From: Nitratireductor sp.
Lineage (GTDB): Bacteria; Pseudomonadota; Alphaproteobacteria; Rhizobiales; Rhizobiaceae
Direction: 5' to 3'
Length of the DNA: 52,759 nucleotides
Assembly: GCA_020441665.1 (NCBI GenBank)
Contig: JAGRLT010000141.1
Span: 1 to 52,759, forward strand
Positions within the stretch are counted from its first letter, which is position 1; each line of letters opens with the position of its first letter. The position numbers and the translations under genes are program-made. Of the stretch, positions 1 to 9,645 are shown one piece after another. The notes under the pieces are model-generated. The model was not told where the DNA came from and did no database searches. It was given only the letters and a program-made list of their open reading frames with translations.

Positions 1-175
1 ACAGGGTGCTGAGGTCCATCCAGACCGCGACGGGCAAAAGCACGATCCCGAGCAGTGCCGCGAGAGCAAACCACAACGGCCTGCGCAGTGCCATGTTTGA
101 AACCCGGTCGAGCCATCGCTCGTTGCCCGGCGTCCTTTCACCAGCCGCAGAGAGGGCATTTTCGCTCGCTGTCAT
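1..175 (-). CDS. N-terminus of a membrane protein (partial)
   Basis: Only the first 58 codons of this gene lie in the window; it runs off the left edge. The ATG at 173-175 (minus strand) is preceded by a GGGAG ribosome binding site about ten bases upstream. The peptide has a charged N-terminal stretch of about 30 residues and then one hydrophobic segment (about residues 35-52). That shape fits a membrane-anchored sensor or enzyme whose main domains lie outside the window. From memory, an adenylate cyclase-like or sensory gene sits next to hppA in some Rhizobiales, but nothing visible here proves it. It is divergent from hppA. Confidence 0.55.
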   Translation of the reverse strand, partial: MTASENALSAAGERTPGNERWLDRVSNMALRRPLWFALAALLGIVLLPVAVWMDLSTL

Positions 176-482
176 CCCGCAAACTCCCAAATGCCCCGTG
201 GGCAAGGGTATTCGTCAAAGATGTATTTTGAAAGTGCCAAATAGTGTTTTGCCCACAGCCTGGGCATGGCGGGATAATGGCGCGGAAAGCACTGCTGTTT
301 CGTTTCTGTGCTTTTGACCTTCGAACGATTGGATTTCCGTTTGATTTCGGTTAAAAGCCGCGACATCCAGTCGCGAAACTGGACAAACTTCCGAGGGATG
401 GACGGGGGGTATCGACCATGGTCCGATCCCGGAACCAAAAGAAGTTTCTTCTGGGGACTGTAAGCAAAGAGGAAATCATCCA
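176..482. other. Intergenic region upstream of hppA
   Basis: This 307-base spacer separates two divergent genes and should hold both promoters. It is less GC-rich than the genes around it. I see a small inverted repeat (AGAAG-TTT-CTTCT) near 439-451 and an AGAGGA ribosome binding site just before the hppA start. I find no convincing gene, riboswitch or sigma-70 promoter by eye. Confidence 0.4.
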
Positions 483-2627
483 ATGACTGCTGTTTATCTG
501 GCAATCGCCGCGGGCGTGTTGTCGATCATCTATGGCATCTGGGCAACCATGTCGGTCATGAATGCCGACGCGGGCAATAGCCGGATGCAGGAAATCGCTG
601 GCTATATCCAGGAAGGCGCTCAGGCCTACCTGGCACGTCAGTACATGACAATCGCCATTGTCGGCGTCATCGTCTTCGCCATCGTCTGGTGGCTGCTCGG
701 TGCGCTCACCGCCGTCGGATTTGCCATTGGCGCAATCCTGTCGGGCGTTGCGGGCTTCATCGGCATGCTGGTTTCGGTTCGCGCCAACGTGCGCACCGCA
801 CAGGCTGCCAGCCAGAGCCTTGGCGCCGGACTGGGTGTCGCCTTCAAGTCGGGCGCGGTTACCGGTCTTCTGGTTGCCGGTCTGGCACTGCTCGGCGTTT
901 CTGCATACTTCGCATTTCTGACCGATGTGCAGGGGTTTGCTCCAACCGACCGTGCAGTCATCGATGCCCTCGTTGCCCTTGGCTTCGGCGCTTCGCTGAT
1001 CTCGATCTTCGCACGTCTTGGCGGCGGCATCTTCACTAAGGGTGCTGACGTTGGCGGCGATCTCGTCGGCAAGGTGGAAGCAGGCATTCCCGAGGACGAT
1101 CCGCGCAACCCGGCAACGATTGCCGACAACGTCGGCGACAATGTCGGCGACTGCGCCGGCATGGCTGCCGACCTGTTCGAGACCTATGCGGTCACCGTGG
1201 TCGCCACCATGGTGCTCGCCTCGATCTTCTTCACCGGCGAAGCGGCCACCACGCTGATGTCGCTCCCGCTGCTGATCGGCGCCGTCTGCGTCGCCACCTC
1301 CATCATCGGCACCTTCTTCGTCAGCCTCGGCTCGAACAATTCGATCATGGGCGCCCTCTACAAGGGCTTCATCGTGACCGCGGTTCTTTCCGCGGTGGCC
1401 CTGATCGGCATCGTCTGGTTCTGGCTCGGCATGGACACCCAGTTCACCGTCGGCTCGGGCGAGGGCGCACGCACCTTCCTCGGCCGTCACCTGATGTATT
1501 GCGGCCTCATCGGCCTCGTCATCACCGGCCTGATCATCTGGATCACCGAATACTATACCGGCGTCGGCTACCGTCCGGTGCGTTCGATCAGCCAGGCATC
1601 GGTCACCGGCCACGGCACCAACGTGATCCAGGGCCTTGCCGTATCGCTTGAATCGACCGCGCTTCCCGCACTGGTCATCATCGCCGGCATCATCGCGACC
1701 TATGCGCTTGCCGGCCTGTTCGGCATCGCCATCGCGGTTGCCACCATGCTGGCCCTGGCCGGTTTCGTGGTTGCGCTCGACGCCTTCGGCCCGGTCACCG
1801 ACAATGCCGGCGGCATCGCCGAAATGTCGGAACTGCCGGCAGAGGTGCGCGTCACCACCGACGCGCTCGACGCCGTCGGCAACACCACCAAGGCCGTCAC
1901 CAAGGGCTATGCGATCGGCTCCGCCGGTCTCGGCGCCCTGGTTCTGTTCGCAGCCTATACCGAAGACCTGAAGTTCTTCGCCGCAAACGCCACCGCGGGC
2001 TCGTTCTTCGAAGGCGTATCGGTCGACTTCTCCCTGTCCAACCCCTACGTGGTCGTCGGTCTGCTCTTCGGCGGTCTGCTGCCCTACCTCTTCGGCGGCA
2101 TCTCGATGACCGCCGTCGGCCGTGCCGGTGGCGCGGTTGTCGAGGAAGTGCGGCGGCAGTTCAAGGAAAAGCCGGGCATCATGAAGGGCACCGAGAGGCC
2201 GGATTACGGCCGCGCGGTCGACATGCTGACCCGCGCCGCGATCCGTGAAATGATCGTGCCGTCGCTCCTGCCGGTGCTGTCGCCGATCGTCTGCTTCTGC
2301 CTGATCTACTGGATCACCGGTTCGAAGGACGACGCCTTTGCCGCTCTCGGCGCCATGCTGCTCGGCGTGATCGTCACCGGCTTCTTCGTCGCCGTCTCGA
2401 TGACCGCCGGCGGCGGTGCCTGGGACAACGCCAAGAAATCCTTCGAGGACGGTTTCGTCGACAAGGACGGCGTGCGCCATGAAAAGGGCGGCGAAGCGCA
2501 CAAGGCTTCGGTCACCGGCGATACCGTTGGCGATCCCTACAAGGATACCGCCGGTCCCGCGGTCAACCCGATGATCAAGATCACCAACATCGTGGCGCTG
2601 CTGCTGCTGGCGGTCCTCGCCCACTAA
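483..2627 (+). CDS. hppA: K+-independent H+-translocating pyrophosphatase
   Basis: This 714-residue polytopic membrane protein hydrolyses cytoplasmic pyrophosphate and pumps protons across the inner membrane. The substrate loop [11 protein letters not shown] starts at about residue 189 and is followed by the acidic [18 protein letters not shown] stretch that binds Mg-PPi. The motif GNTTK, with lysine at residue 470 and threonine at 473, is the known signature of potassium-independent enzymes; potassium-dependent ones have alanine at the lysine position. The length and the roughly 16 hydrophobic segments fit the family. The start has an AGAGGA site a few bases upstream, and a strong hairpin follows the stop. 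It appears to be a single-gene unit. Confidence 0.96.
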   Translation: MTAVYLAIAAGVLSIIYGIWATMSVMNADAGNSRMQEIAGYIQEGAQAYLARQYMTIAIVGVIVFAIVWWLLGALTAVGFAIGAILSGVAGFIGMLVSVRANVRTAQAASQSLGAGLGVAFKSGAVTGLLVAGLALLGVSAYFAFLTDVQGFAPTDRAVIDALVALGFGASLISIFARLGGGIFTKGADVGGDLVGKVEAGIPEDDPRNPATIADNVGDNVGDCAGMAADLFETYAVTVVATMVLASIFFTGEAATTLMSLPLLIGAVCVATSIIGTFFVSLGSNNSIMGALYKGFIVTAVLSAVALIGIVWFWLGMDTQFTVGSGEGARTFLGRHLMYCGLIGLVITGLIIWITEYYTGVGYRPVRSISQASVTGHGTNVIQGLAVSLESTALPALVIIAGIIATYALAGLFGIAIAVATMLALAGFVVALDAFGPVTDNAGGIAEMSELPAEVRVTTDALDAVGNTTKAVTKGYAIGSAGLGALVLFAAYTEDLKFFAANATAGSFFEGVSVDFSLSNPYVVVGLLFGGLLPYLFGGISMTAVGRAGGAVVEEVRRQFKEKPGIMKGTERPDYGRAVDMLTRAAIREMIVPSLLPVLSPIVCFCLIYWITGSKDDAFAALGAMLLGVIVTGFFVAVSMTAGGGAWDNAKKSFEDGFVDKDGVRHEKGGEAHKASVTGDTVGDPYKDTAGPAVNPMIKITNIVALLLLAVLAH

Positions 2628-2650
2628 CTGAGTATCCTCGGACGAAAACA

Positions 2651-2684
2651 AACCCCGCCGGAACCATCTCCGGCGGGGTTTTTC
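2651..2684 (+). terminator. Rho-independent terminator of hppA
   Basis: A perfect 11-bp stem (AACCCCGCCGG / CCGGCGGGGTT) with an eight-base loop is followed by a short T run. It begins 23 bases after the hppA stop codon. The A-rich 5' flank means it could also work on the minus strand, for transcripts leaving the convergent bamE gene. Confidence 0.85.
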
Positions 2685-2726
2685 GTTGTCTTTCAGACCG
2701 CTATGGAAGGGCCCGGATTCAGATTG

Positions 2727-3236
2727 TCAGAAATCCTCGCCGATCTGCGGCACGCTGGGCGGTCCGCCTTTCGACGGCGTCGGGCTCAGAATGCGCCCGA
2801 GCAGCGTCTGGTCCTTGCCGGTGGTCGGCGTGGTGCGCGAGATGAAGTCGAAAAGCCTGCCGTCCTTGAGGCCGTAATCGGCGATCTGGGTGACCGTGCC
2901 GGTCTCGTCGAAATAGATTGCCAGAACCCGCTGGTCGACCAGTTTGAGCTTCTGGAAGGCGAGCGAGCGCTGCCGCTTCTGGCTGATATAGTAGAAGACC
3001 TCATTGTCGAAGGTACCGGTGGTCGACGGGGTGCCGAGGGCGAGCAGCACCTGATCGCGGCTCGAGCCGACCGGCACCAGTGCCAGTTGCTGCTCGTCGA
3101 TCACCGGTCCGTTGGTGACGACGTCCTTGGTATTGCAGCCCGAAACCAGCAGCGCCGCGCCAATGGCCAGGGCGCCGGCAGCCCCGCGCCACTTCCCGCC
3201 ATTCGCCGCGAACCGGGGTTTCATACGCACCCTCAT
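2727..3236 (-). CDS. bamE: Outer membrane assembly lipoprotein BamE (SmpA/OmlA)
   Basis: This is a small lipoprotein of the BAM complex, which inserts beta-barrel proteins into the outer membrane. With the start chosen here (ATG at 3236) it has 169 residues, a basic n-region, a hydrophobic segment and the lipobox LVSGC, with the acylated cysteine at about residue 34. The SmpA/OmlA core follows, including VPVGSSRDQVLLALGTPSTT and the YY strand after it. The C-terminal tail is Pro/Gly-rich. Other possible starts are a GTG at 3254 and an ATG at 3224; GAGGG-like sites precede both ATGs. It is convergent with hppA and divergent from the bc1 chaperone gene. Confidence 0.9.
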   Translation of the reverse strand: MRVRMKPRFAANGGKWRGAAGALAIGAALLVSGCNTKDVVTNGPVIDEQQLALVPVGSSRDQVLLALGTPSTTGTFDNEVFYYISQKRQRSLAFQKLKLVDQRVLAIYFDETGTVTQIADYGLKDGRLFDFISRTTPTTGKDQTLLGRILSPTPSKGGPPSVPQIGEDF

Positions 3237-3399
3237 ACTCACCCTCTTGCCCACCGATTCACCTTGAATTTCGCCTGTGCCACTCTAAAACGGCGTCACT
3301 AGAGCCGCTTGGTGACTGAATTGTGGTGGCAGTTACATGAGGCGGACGAAAAGTTCAACCGGGCGGCCGCCGACCGCCAGTCCGTGGGTTCGATTGCGC

Positions 3400-3945
3400 A
3401 TGATCTTTGGCTGGTTCTCAAAACAGCACGGGCAGGAAATTCCCGGGAGCCTGTATGCCTGCGTCGTGAGTCAGGCCCGCGAGCCGGCTTTTTATGAGCG
3501 TTATGGCTTCGCCGATACGGTTACCGGCCGTTTCGACTGCCTGGCGCTGCATCTTTTCCTGCTCTCGCGCCGGCTGGTGCGCGCTGATACGCAACCCGCC
3601 AGAAGCCTGAACCAGGAAGTCTTCGACCGGTTTATCGACGACATCGACCGCGCGCTGCGCGAATTGGGTGTCGGCGACACCAGCGTGCCGAAGCGCAAGA
3701 AGAAACTGGTGCGCGGCTTCTATGGCATGGTCGCCGATTTCTCCGCGCCGATGGATGGCAATGACCGTACCGCTCTTTTGCGGGCCGTCGCGAACCGGTT
3801 TGAATGCGGTGAGCCTGCAGCCGAGCTGCTGGCCGATTACGTTCTTTCGGCGGCCCGTCATCTCGACTGGATCGATGGCGAACGCCTGCTCTCCGGCACG
3901 ATCGATTGGCCACAGGCCGGCCTGGCGACGGGTGCCGCCGCATGA
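3400..3945 (+). CDS. Ubiquinol-cytochrome c chaperone family protein (CBP3-like)
   Basis: The protein matches the CBP3/UQCC1 family, which helps assemble cytochrome b of the respiratory bc1 complex. Family traits visible are the YERYGFADTVTGRFDCLALH region, the conserved LNQEVFDRFIDDIDRALRE helix, and VPKRKKKLVRGFYG. I start it at the ATG at 3400 (181 residues), because the 21 residues upstream in the same frame (from 3337) look non-conserved and Arg/Pro-rich. The last codons overlap the next gene by four bases (ATGA), so it is translationally coupled to yceD. Confidence 0.85.
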   Translation: MIFGWFSKQHGQEIPGSLYACVVSQAREPAFYERYGFADTVTGRFDCLALHLFLLSRRLVRADTQPARSLNQEVFDRFIDDIDRALRELGVGDTSVPKRKKKLVRGFYGMVADFSAPMDGNDRTALLRAVANRFECGEPAAELLADYVLSAARHLDWIDGERLLSGTIDWPQAGLATGAAA

Positions 3946-4520
3946 GCAGGCAGCCGCCATCGAATGAACCGGGCCGCCCGCGCTGGCCGGTGACCGTCAC
4001 CGTTCTGCCGGCGAGAGGCTTTGCCATTGCGGTCGAGGCGGATGCGGCCGAGCGCGCCTATCTTGCCGACCAGGCCGGTGCCCTGTCGCTCGAGCGCTTC
4101 AATGCCGATCTGCTGTTCCAGAGCTGGCGCCGCGAGGGAGTGAAGGTTGTGGGCCGGATACGCGCGGACCTCACCCAGTCCTGCGTGGTGACGCTCGACC
4201 CTGTGGAAGCGGCGATCGATCAGGCCTTTGAACAGACCTTCGTTCCCGAGGGGTCGAAACTGGCCCGGCCACGGTTTGACGACGAGGGCGAGATGATTCT
4301 CGATCCGGATGGTCCCGACCTGCCGGATCTGTTCACCGGCGACGTGATCGATGCCTGGGATGTTCTGATCGAACAGTTTCTGCTGGCGGTCGATCCCTTT
4401 CCGCGGGCGCAAGGCGCGGCCCTCGAACCGTATGCTTCGGCCGGCGGGGAAGGGGAGGAACCCCAACCGCCATCGCCCTTTGCGGTGCTTGCCAGGCTCA
4501 AGAAGGATCAGGATGGCTGA
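3942..4520 (+). CDS. yceD: YceD/DUF177 family protein
   Basis: This is a DUF177 protein of about 192 residues. Members of the family support 23S rRNA accumulation and ribosome assembly, and the gene is often found next to plsX. The diagnostic segment is the ADLTQSCVVTLDPVEAAID region, where the cysteine and the following T/DPV are conserved. An acidic stretch (about residues 110-140) and a Pro/Glu-rich tail follow. The start ATG overlaps the upstream stop codon (ATGA), and the next gene, plsX, begins about 190 bases later. No rpmF lies between them, unlike the arrangement in many other bacteria. Confidence 0.88.
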   Translation: MSRQPPSNEPGRPRWPVTVTVLPARGFAIAVEADAAERAYLADQAGALSLERFNADLLFQSWRREGVKVVGRIRADLTQSCVVTLDPVEAAIDQAFEQTFVPEGSKLARPRFDDEGEMILDPDGPDLPDLFTGDVIDAWDVLIEQFLLAVDPFPRAQGAALEPYASAGGEGEEPQPPSPFAVLARLKKDQDG

Positions 4521-4708
4521 CACGGAGCGCCGGCCTGCCATGGCGGCGGTGGGCGCTTTCTGTGACCAGTCCCCCCGCCGCTGCCGGATTGGCTTGATCG
4601 GATAGTGGCAAACGGCTAAGGCATTGGCCCGCTGCGAGGGATGGCGCCCATGCGCCCCGTGCGGCCCGATTGATGACCAAGCCTGAAGAAGTGAACCGCG
4701 AAAGCTCG

Positions 4709-5779
4709 ATGGCCAATACCGATATCATCTCGATCGATGCGATGGGGGGCGACTTCGGCGTACCCGTATCGATTGGCGGTGCGGCCCTGGCGCTGGAGCG
4801 GCGCCCGCATCTCAGTTTCGTGCTTTTCGGCGATGCGGCGGCAATCGGTGCCGAGCTCGCAAAACACCCCAGACTGGCGCAGCGCTCGCGCATCGAGCAT
4901 TGCGATGTCCATGTCGCCATGGATGACAAGCCGAGCAAGGCGTTGCGCGCCGGACGCTGGAAATCCGGCATGTGGCGGGCGATCGAGGCCGTCAAGAACG
5001 ATGAGGCGGCGGTCTGCATCTCCGCCGGCAATACCGGCGCGCTGATGGCGATGGCCCGTTTCTGCCTGCGCACCATGCCGGGCATCGACCGGCCCGCCAT
5101 GGCCGCGCTCTGGCCGACCATGAAGGGCGAGAGCGTCGTGCTCGATGTCGGCGCCAATGTCGGCGCCGATGCCGGGCAACTGGTCGACTACGCGCTGATG
5201 GGTTCGGCCATGGCCCGCGCCCTCTACAGCCTCGACCGGCCGACCGTCGGCCTGCTCAATATCGGCGTCGAGGAGGTCAAGGGCCAGGAAGATGTCCGCG
5301 AGGCGGGCCAGAGACTGCGCGAGACGACCCTTGCCAGCATGAATTATCACGGCTTCGTCGAGGGCGACGATCTCGGCAAGGGAACGGTGGATGTCGTCGT
5401 CACCGAGGGCTTTGCCGGCAATATCGCGCTCAAGACCGCCGAAGGCACGGCCAAGCAGATCGCCTCCTATCTGCGCTCCGCCATGAGCCGCACCTTCATG
5501 GCCAAGATCGGCTTCGTCTTCGCCCGCAACGCGTTTCGCCAGTTGCGTGAGAAGATGGACCCGCGCAAGGTCAATGGCGCGGTGTTCCTGGGGCTCAACG
5601 GCGTCGTCATCAAGAGCCATGGCGGCACCGACGCCGAAGGGTATGCGGCGGCCGTCGAGATGGGCCACGACATGGTCGCCAATGGCATCATGGAAAAGAT
5701 CGGCGCCGATCTGCGCTCGATCAAGGAAATTCCGCAAGCCGGCGGGCAGGCTGCCGCGGACAGTGGGGAACAGGATTGA
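4709..5779 (+). CDS. plsX: Phosphate acyltransferase PlsX
   Basis: PlsX makes acyl-phosphate from acyl-ACP, the first step of phospholipid synthesis by the PlsX/PlsY route. The N-terminus [12 protein letters not shown], the central [10 protein letters not shown] motif, the DVGANVGAD segment and [11 protein letters not shown] are all typical. The ATG at 4709 places IDAMGGD about as far from the start as in characterised PlsX (356 residues). An ATG at 4673 and a TTG at 4670 are also in frame and would add 12-13 non-conserved residues. The gene is followed after 37 bases by fabH, and the two are almost certainly one operon. Confidence 0.95.
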   Translation: MANTDIISIDAMGGDFGVPVSIGGAALALERRPHLSFVLFGDAAAIGAELAKHPRLAQRSRIEHCDVHVAMDDKPSKALRAGRWKSGMWRAIEAVKNDEAAVCISAGNTGALMAMARFCLRTMPGIDRPAMAALWPTMKGESVVLDVGANVGADAGQLVDYALMGSAMARALYSLDRPTVGLLNIGVEEVKGQEDVREAGQRLRETTLASMNYHGFVEGDDLGKGTVDVVVTEGFAGNIALKTAEGTAKQIASYLRSAMSRTFMAKIGFVFARNAFRQLREKMDPRKVNGAVFLGLNGVVIKSHGGTDAEGYAAAVEMGHDMVANGIMEKIGADLRSIKEIPQAGGQAAADSGEQD

Positions 5780-5816
5780 CTGGCAGCGAACAGTCTATCC
5801 GGGGCAAGGTTGGAGC

Positions 5817-6788
5817 ATGATACGATCAGCAATCATCGGGTGCGGTTCCTATTCGCCTGAAAGGGTGATGACCAACGCTGATTTTGAAGGCCTGGTGGAT
5901 ACCAGCGATGAATGGATCGTCCAGCGCACGGGCATCCGCCAGCGCCACATCGCATCCGAGGGCGAAACCACGGCCGATCTTGGCGAGAAGGCTGCCCGGG
6001 CGGCCCTCGCCGATGCCGGGATCGGCATCGACCAGGTCGACCTGATCATCCTGGCGACCTCGACCCCCAACAATACCTTTCCCGCCACCGCCGTCGAAAT
6101 CCAGCATCGCCTCGGCATGACCCATGGCGCGGCCTTCGATTCCCAGGCGGTGTGCTCCGGCTTCATCTTCGCGCTGACGACGGCGGACCAATATATCCGC
6201 ACCGGCTATGCGAAGACCGTTCTGGTCATCGGCGCGGAGACCTTTTCGCGCCTGCTCGACTGGACCGACCGCACGACCTGCGTGCTGTTTGGCGATGGCG
6301 CCGGCGCGGTAGTGGTTTCGGCGGTGGAGGGCGAGGGTACGTCTGCCGACCGCGGCATTCTGACGGCCCATCTGCGCTCCGACGGCGCCCATCGCGACAA
6401 GCTCTATGTCGACGGCGGCCCGTCGACCACGGGCACGATCGGCCATCTGCGCATGGAGGGAAGGGAGGTCTTCCGCCACGCGGTCGGCATGATCACCGAC
6501 GTCATCGAGGCGGCCTATGCGGCGACGGGCCTCGGCAGCGACGATATCGACTGGTTCATTCCCCATCAGGCGAATCGGCGGATCATCGAGGCCTCGGCCA
6601 AAAAGCTCGGCATTCCGGCGGAAAAAACCGTCATTACCGTCGACCGCCATGGTAACACATCGGCGGCGTCGATACCCCTTGCGCTGGCCCATACGGTGCG
6701 CGAGGGCAAGATCAGGCGCGGCGACCTTCTGTTGCTCGAGGCGATGGGCGGCGGCTTTACCTGGGGCAGCGTATTGTTGCGCTGGTAG
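5817..6788 (+). CDS. fabH: 3-oxoacyl-ACP synthase III (FabH)
   Basis: FabH condenses acetyl-CoA with malonyl-ACP to start fatty acid synthesis. The protein is 323 residues long, and the catalytic triad is complete: Cys113 in AVCSGF, His250 in IPHQAN and Asn280 in HGNTSAAS. The [14 protein letters not shown]-terminus is the canonical FabH ending. The start is set by GGAG two bases before the ATG together with the family N-terminus [12 protein letters not shown]. The same frame is open upstream, but that part lies inside plsX and is not coding. Confidence 0.97.
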   Translation: MIRSAIIGCGSYSPERVMTNADFEGLVDTSDEWIVQRTGIRQRHIASEGETTADLGEKAARAALADAGIGIDQVDLIILATSTPNNTFPATAVEIQHRLGMTHGAAFDSQAVCSGFIFALTTADQYIRTGYAKTVLVIGAETFSRLLDWTDRTTCVLFGDGAGAVVVSAVEGEGTSADRGILTAHLRSDGAHRDKLYVDGGPSTTGTIGHLRMEGREVFRHAVGMITDVIEAAYAATGLGSDDIDWFIPHQANRRIIEASAKKLGIPAEKTVITVDRHGNTSAASIPLALAHTVREGKIRRGDLLLLEAMGGGFTWGSVLLRW

Positions 6789-6812
6789 GCGCTGCGACGG
6801 GTTCCGCGACCC

Positions 6813-6830
6813 TGGCGGCAATTGCCGCCA
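6813..6830. promoter_or_regulatory. 18-bp perfect palindrome between fabH and ihfA
   Basis: TGGCGGCAATTGCCGCCA is its own reverse complement. It lies 24 bases after the fabH stop and about 130 bases before ihfA. There is no T run after it, so an intrinsic terminator is unlikely. An operator for a dimeric regulator is the simplest reading, and it would sit in the ihfA promoter region. A partial half-site (TTCCGCCAA) follows near 6846. Confidence 0.5.
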
Positions 6831-6960
6831 AGTAACTTGTAAATTTCCGCCAAAGTACCTAAGGTCCGCTTCGAAATAGTTCAGGCGTCCCGAATATCGG
6901 CCGGTGAGTGACCGGACTGGCCGAACCAGGCATCATAAATCGCAGAGAATGGGATAATCC

Positions 6961-7266
6961 ATGGGGGGAAAAACGCTTACCCGGGTTGATCTGGCGGAGG
7001 CTGTCTATCGCAAGGTGGGCCTTTCGCGAACCGAATCGGCCGAACTCGTCGAAACGGTTATCGATGCCATCAGCGATTGCGTCGTCACGGGCGAAACGGT
7101 GAAACTGTCTTCCTTCGGCTCCTTCGTGGTGCGCGACAAGAACGAGCGCATCGGCCGCAATCCCAAGACCGGCGAGGAAGTGCCGATCAAGCCGCGCCGG
7201 GTCATGGTTTTCAAGCCTTCCAACAAGCTGCGCGACGCGGTCAACAACGGAAATTCCGACCAATAG
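6961..7266 (+). CDS. ihfA: Integration host factor subunit alpha
   Basis: This is the alpha subunit of the DNA-bending heterodimer IHF. At 101 residues it has the family length. The fold order is visible: helical N-terminus ([19 protein letters not shown]), the KLSSFGSF core, then the DNA-binding arm [19 protein letters not shown], whose proline intercalates between base pairs. The gene follows fabH after a 172-base spacer containing a perfect palindrome, so it may have its own promoter besides any read-through. Confidence 0.95.
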   Translation: MGGKTLTRVDLAEAVYRKVGLSRTESAELVETVIDAISDCVVTGETVKLSSFGSFVVRDKNERIGRNPKTGEEVPIKPRRVMVFKPSNKLRDAVNNGNSDQ

Positions 7267-7435
7267 GCCGCTGACCCCTGGACTGCCGGGAGCCTGACTT
7301 GCGGGCGACCGGCTGCGGCCCGATTGCAACAAAATCGCACGGATTTCACCAATCCGGGCCGCCGATCGGTGAACAGCCGGAGGCGTTGTGCTATGATTCG
7401 TGCAGCAGAGCCCTCGCGTATGATTGGAGTTCCCG

Positions 7436-8032
7436 TTGGAAAAGAGTCCCGACGCGTTTCGCACCATCAGCGAAGCTGCAGATGATCTTAACCTTCCCCA
7501 ACATGTACTTCGTTTCTGGGAAACCCGTTTTAACCAGATCAAACCGCTGAAACGCGGCGGCGGCCGCCGCTATTACCGGCCCGAGGACGTCGATCTGTTA
7601 CGCGGCATCCGTCATTTACTGTATGAGGAAGGCTATACCATTCGCGGTGTCCAGCGCATCCTGCGCGAGCAGGGCAACCGTTTCGTCATCGGCATCGGCA
7701 GCGGCGAGATCGACATCACCGACCCGGCGGCGGTTCTGGCGGCTGCCGGATCGCCGGAAGGCGCGGCCCTGGTCGCCGCGGTTGAGTCCGCCGCCGAACA
7801 GCCTGTTGCGGGCAAGAAGGCGGTCAGCGTCGAGGAATATACCGCCGGCCCCGGCCAGGTGAAATCGGGCAGGGGGCTGCTTGGCCGTCTGCGCGGCAAC
7901 CGGGATGAGGAGGAAGTGGACGGGATCGCCGAAGGTTCCGGCCTTTCCGCCGGTGACCGCCGCCACTTGCAGGCGACGCTCTACGAACTGCTCGAATGCA
8001 AGCGCCTGCTCGATCAGGTGCGGTCGGATTAG
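7436..8032 (+). CDS. MerR family transcriptional regulator
   Basis: The 198-residue protein starts with a MerR winged helix: [22 protein letters not shown], then [12 protein letters not shown] and a [10 protein letters not shown] helix. The rest is a poorly conserved linker and a helical C-terminal end; no metal-binding cysteines are visible, so it is not a classic metal sensor. The start is a TTG at 7436 with GGAG six bases upstream, which gives the family N-terminus [14 protein letters not shown] at 7424 is a weaker alternative. Genes of this type follow ihfA in many Rhizobiales. Its targets are unknown to me. Confidence 0.88.
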   Translation: MEKSPDAFRTISEAADDLNLPQHVLRFWETRFNQIKPLKRGGGRRYYRPEDVDLLRGIRHLLYEEGYTIRGVQRILREQGNRFVIGIGSGEIDITDPAAVLAAAGSPEGAALVAAVESAAEQPVAGKKAVSVEEYTAGPGQVKSGRGLLGRLRGNRDEEEVDGIAEGSGLSAGDRRHLQATLYELLECKRLLDQVRSD

Positions 8033-8111
8033 GGCTGAGGCCGGATCGCCGGATTGGCCTGTGGGCCAATCACGCCGAAGCAAATCTGTGAAACAAATTT
8101 GCGAAGGCGGA

Positions 8112-8189
8112 TGGTCGGAGCGAGAGGATTTGAACCTCCGACCCCTGGTCCCCCAGACCAGTGCGCTAACCGGGCTGCGCCACGCTCCG
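8112..8189 (-). tRNA. tRNA-Pro(GGG)
   Basis: Read on the minus strand, the 78-base sequence folds into a full cloverleaf. The 7-bp acceptor stem is CGGAGCG/CGCTCCG. The D arm is GCGC/GCGC and the anticodon stem CTGGT/ACCAG, with the loop CTGGGGG giving anticodon GGG for proline. The T arm carries GGTTCAAATCC, and CCA is encoded at the 3' end. It lies between merR and the polysaccharide locus. Confidence 0.95.
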
Positions 8190-8251
8190 ACAGGCAGATT
8201 GCCTGCGCTCTCTATAGGCAGTCGGATCGGCCAATTCAACACCAAAGCCCG

Positions 8252-9634
8252 TCAGGGCGAAGGAATTTCGAGCAGCGATGAGCGCCCTTTCGCGGTGCTG
8301 CGCCGAGCCGCCGCTTGCGGCATGGCGGGCCGCCGGTGGCTGTCATTGCTGCCATCGGAGAGGGCGGCGGCGGGCGCGTCAATCGTACCGCGCCGGCTTT
8401 TCTGCCAGCGTGTTTCCAGCGCCATGCAGCCCCACACGATGCCGACCAGAAGATAGAAATGCCGCCAGTGATCGGTATCGATCACATTGCCGATCAGGAA
8501 GTGCCCGAGAAACACCACATAGGCGATCTGGAAATAGGGCAGCCAGGGCCGCTGGCGGAACAGCAGCTTGAAGCCGGCGATCAGCGTCCACAGGTTGAGC
8601 GTTATCCAGGAAAAGAAGCCGATCCAGCCGTAATCCATCAGCGCCTTGACGAAATTGTTGTGCGTGTCCTCGGTGAAGATGTAGCCGAATTCGAGCGGCC
8701 CGATGCCGAGCGGGCGCTCCAGCGCCAGCAGATAGCCCATCAGATGGCGCGCGAAGCGGCCCTCGCGCCCGCCATCATAGTCCTGCACCACCTTGACGCG
8801 CTCGGTTACCAGCCGCGAGACCTCGTCGAATTGCAGCGCGACGAGCAGCAGCATGACGATGGCGAGAACGCCCAGCACCCCGGCGACGATGTATTTGAGC
8901 CGCACCCGCGCCCTTTGCTCGTTGATGATGAGCAGGAGATAGAACAGCGCCCCGGTGATGACCGAAAGCCCCCAGGCGGCGCGTGAGAACCCCAGGAACA
9001 GGCCGAGCAGCAGGATGACCAGCGCTCCGGCGCGCAGCGGCATCATCGTCGCCGAGCGGTTGAGCAGGCCGTAGACCAGATAGAGGATCGGCGCGACGAG
9101 GAACGGCGCGAAGACGTTCGGGTCCTGAAATGCACCCATCGCCCGGTTGTAGCGGGTGAAGACCTCGAACCCCGGCACGTTGAAATAGCCGATGATGCCG
9201 AGCGCCGACGTGATGACCGCGGCCACGGTATAGGCGCAAAAGATCAGCCTGAGCCTTCCCATGTCCTCGCGGATCACGATCGCGAAGAACACCGATGTCA
9301 GCGCCAGGAAATAGGATACCGCGATGTAGATCAGCCCGCGCTTGTAGTCCTCGATCATGAAGGAGGAGATGATCCCGCCGAAATTGAACAGGGTGAAGAG
9401 GAACAGGAGCGGCGCCACCTCGCGCGGAATGCGCATGCCGCAAAGGACCCAGACCCCGAGCAGGGCGGCGAGGAAGACCTCATAGGGCGCCGGCTCGAAG
9501 ATCACGAAGCCGCCGAGAAAAACCGCAAGCGCGATCATCGCATTGGCGACAAACCGCGCCACCTGCGCATCCCGCGACCGGCCCCGCCCGGGCAGGGCCG
9601 TCGCATATCCGTGATGGGCCGCGATCGCTTGCAT
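8252..9634 (-). CDS. O-antigen ligase/polymerase family protein (Wzy/WaaL-like)
   Basis: This 460-residue integral membrane protein has about 10-12 hydrophobic segments and a large periplasmic loop containing RFARHLMGYLLALERPLGIG and then THNNFVKALMDYGWIG. The H-N-x-x-(hydrophobic) element in that loop is typical of the Wzy_C family. Such proteins polymerise or ligate undecaprenyl-linked repeat units in the periplasm. It starts 11 bases after the phosphotransferase gene and is the last gene of that operon. A polar 60-residue C-terminal tail follows the last membrane segment. Its role as repeat-unit polymerase of the neighbouring exopolysaccharide is an inference from context. Confidence 0.88.
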   Translation of the reverse strand: MQAIAAHHGYATALPGRGRSRDAQVARFVANAMIALAVFLGGFVIFEPAPYEVFLAALLGVWVLCGMRIPREVAPLLFLFTLFNFGGIISSFMIEDYKRGLIYIAVSYFLALTSVFFAIVIREDMGRLRLIFCAYTVAAVITSALGIIGYFNVPGFEVFTRYNRAMGAFQDPNVFAPFLVAPILYLVYGLLNRSATMMPLRAGALVILLLGLFLGFSRAAWGLSVITGALFYLLLIINEQRARVRLKYIVAGVLGVLAIVMLLLVALQFDEVSRLVTERVKVVQDYDGGREGRFARHLMGYLLALERPLGIGPLEFGYIFTEDTHNNFVKALMDYGWIGFFSWITLNLWTLIAGFKLLFRQRPWLPYFQIAYVVFLGHFLIGNVIDTDHWRHFYLLVGIVWGCMALETRWQKSRRGTIDAPAAALSDGSNDSHRRPAMPQAAARRSTAKGRSSLLEIPSP

Positions 9635-9645
9635 GGTTCCGGTGC

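Noticed and set aside
351-2651. A 766-codon open frame antisense to hppA
   Set aside because: It is His/Asp/Gly/Arg-rich without any domain and mirrors the strong third-position GC bias of hppA. The plus strand carries the complete pyrophosphatase.
8080-8102. Terminator downstream of tRNA-Pro
   Set aside because: Only a 6-bp stem (GCAAAT/ATTTGC) with an 11-base loop and TTC after it; too weak to support.
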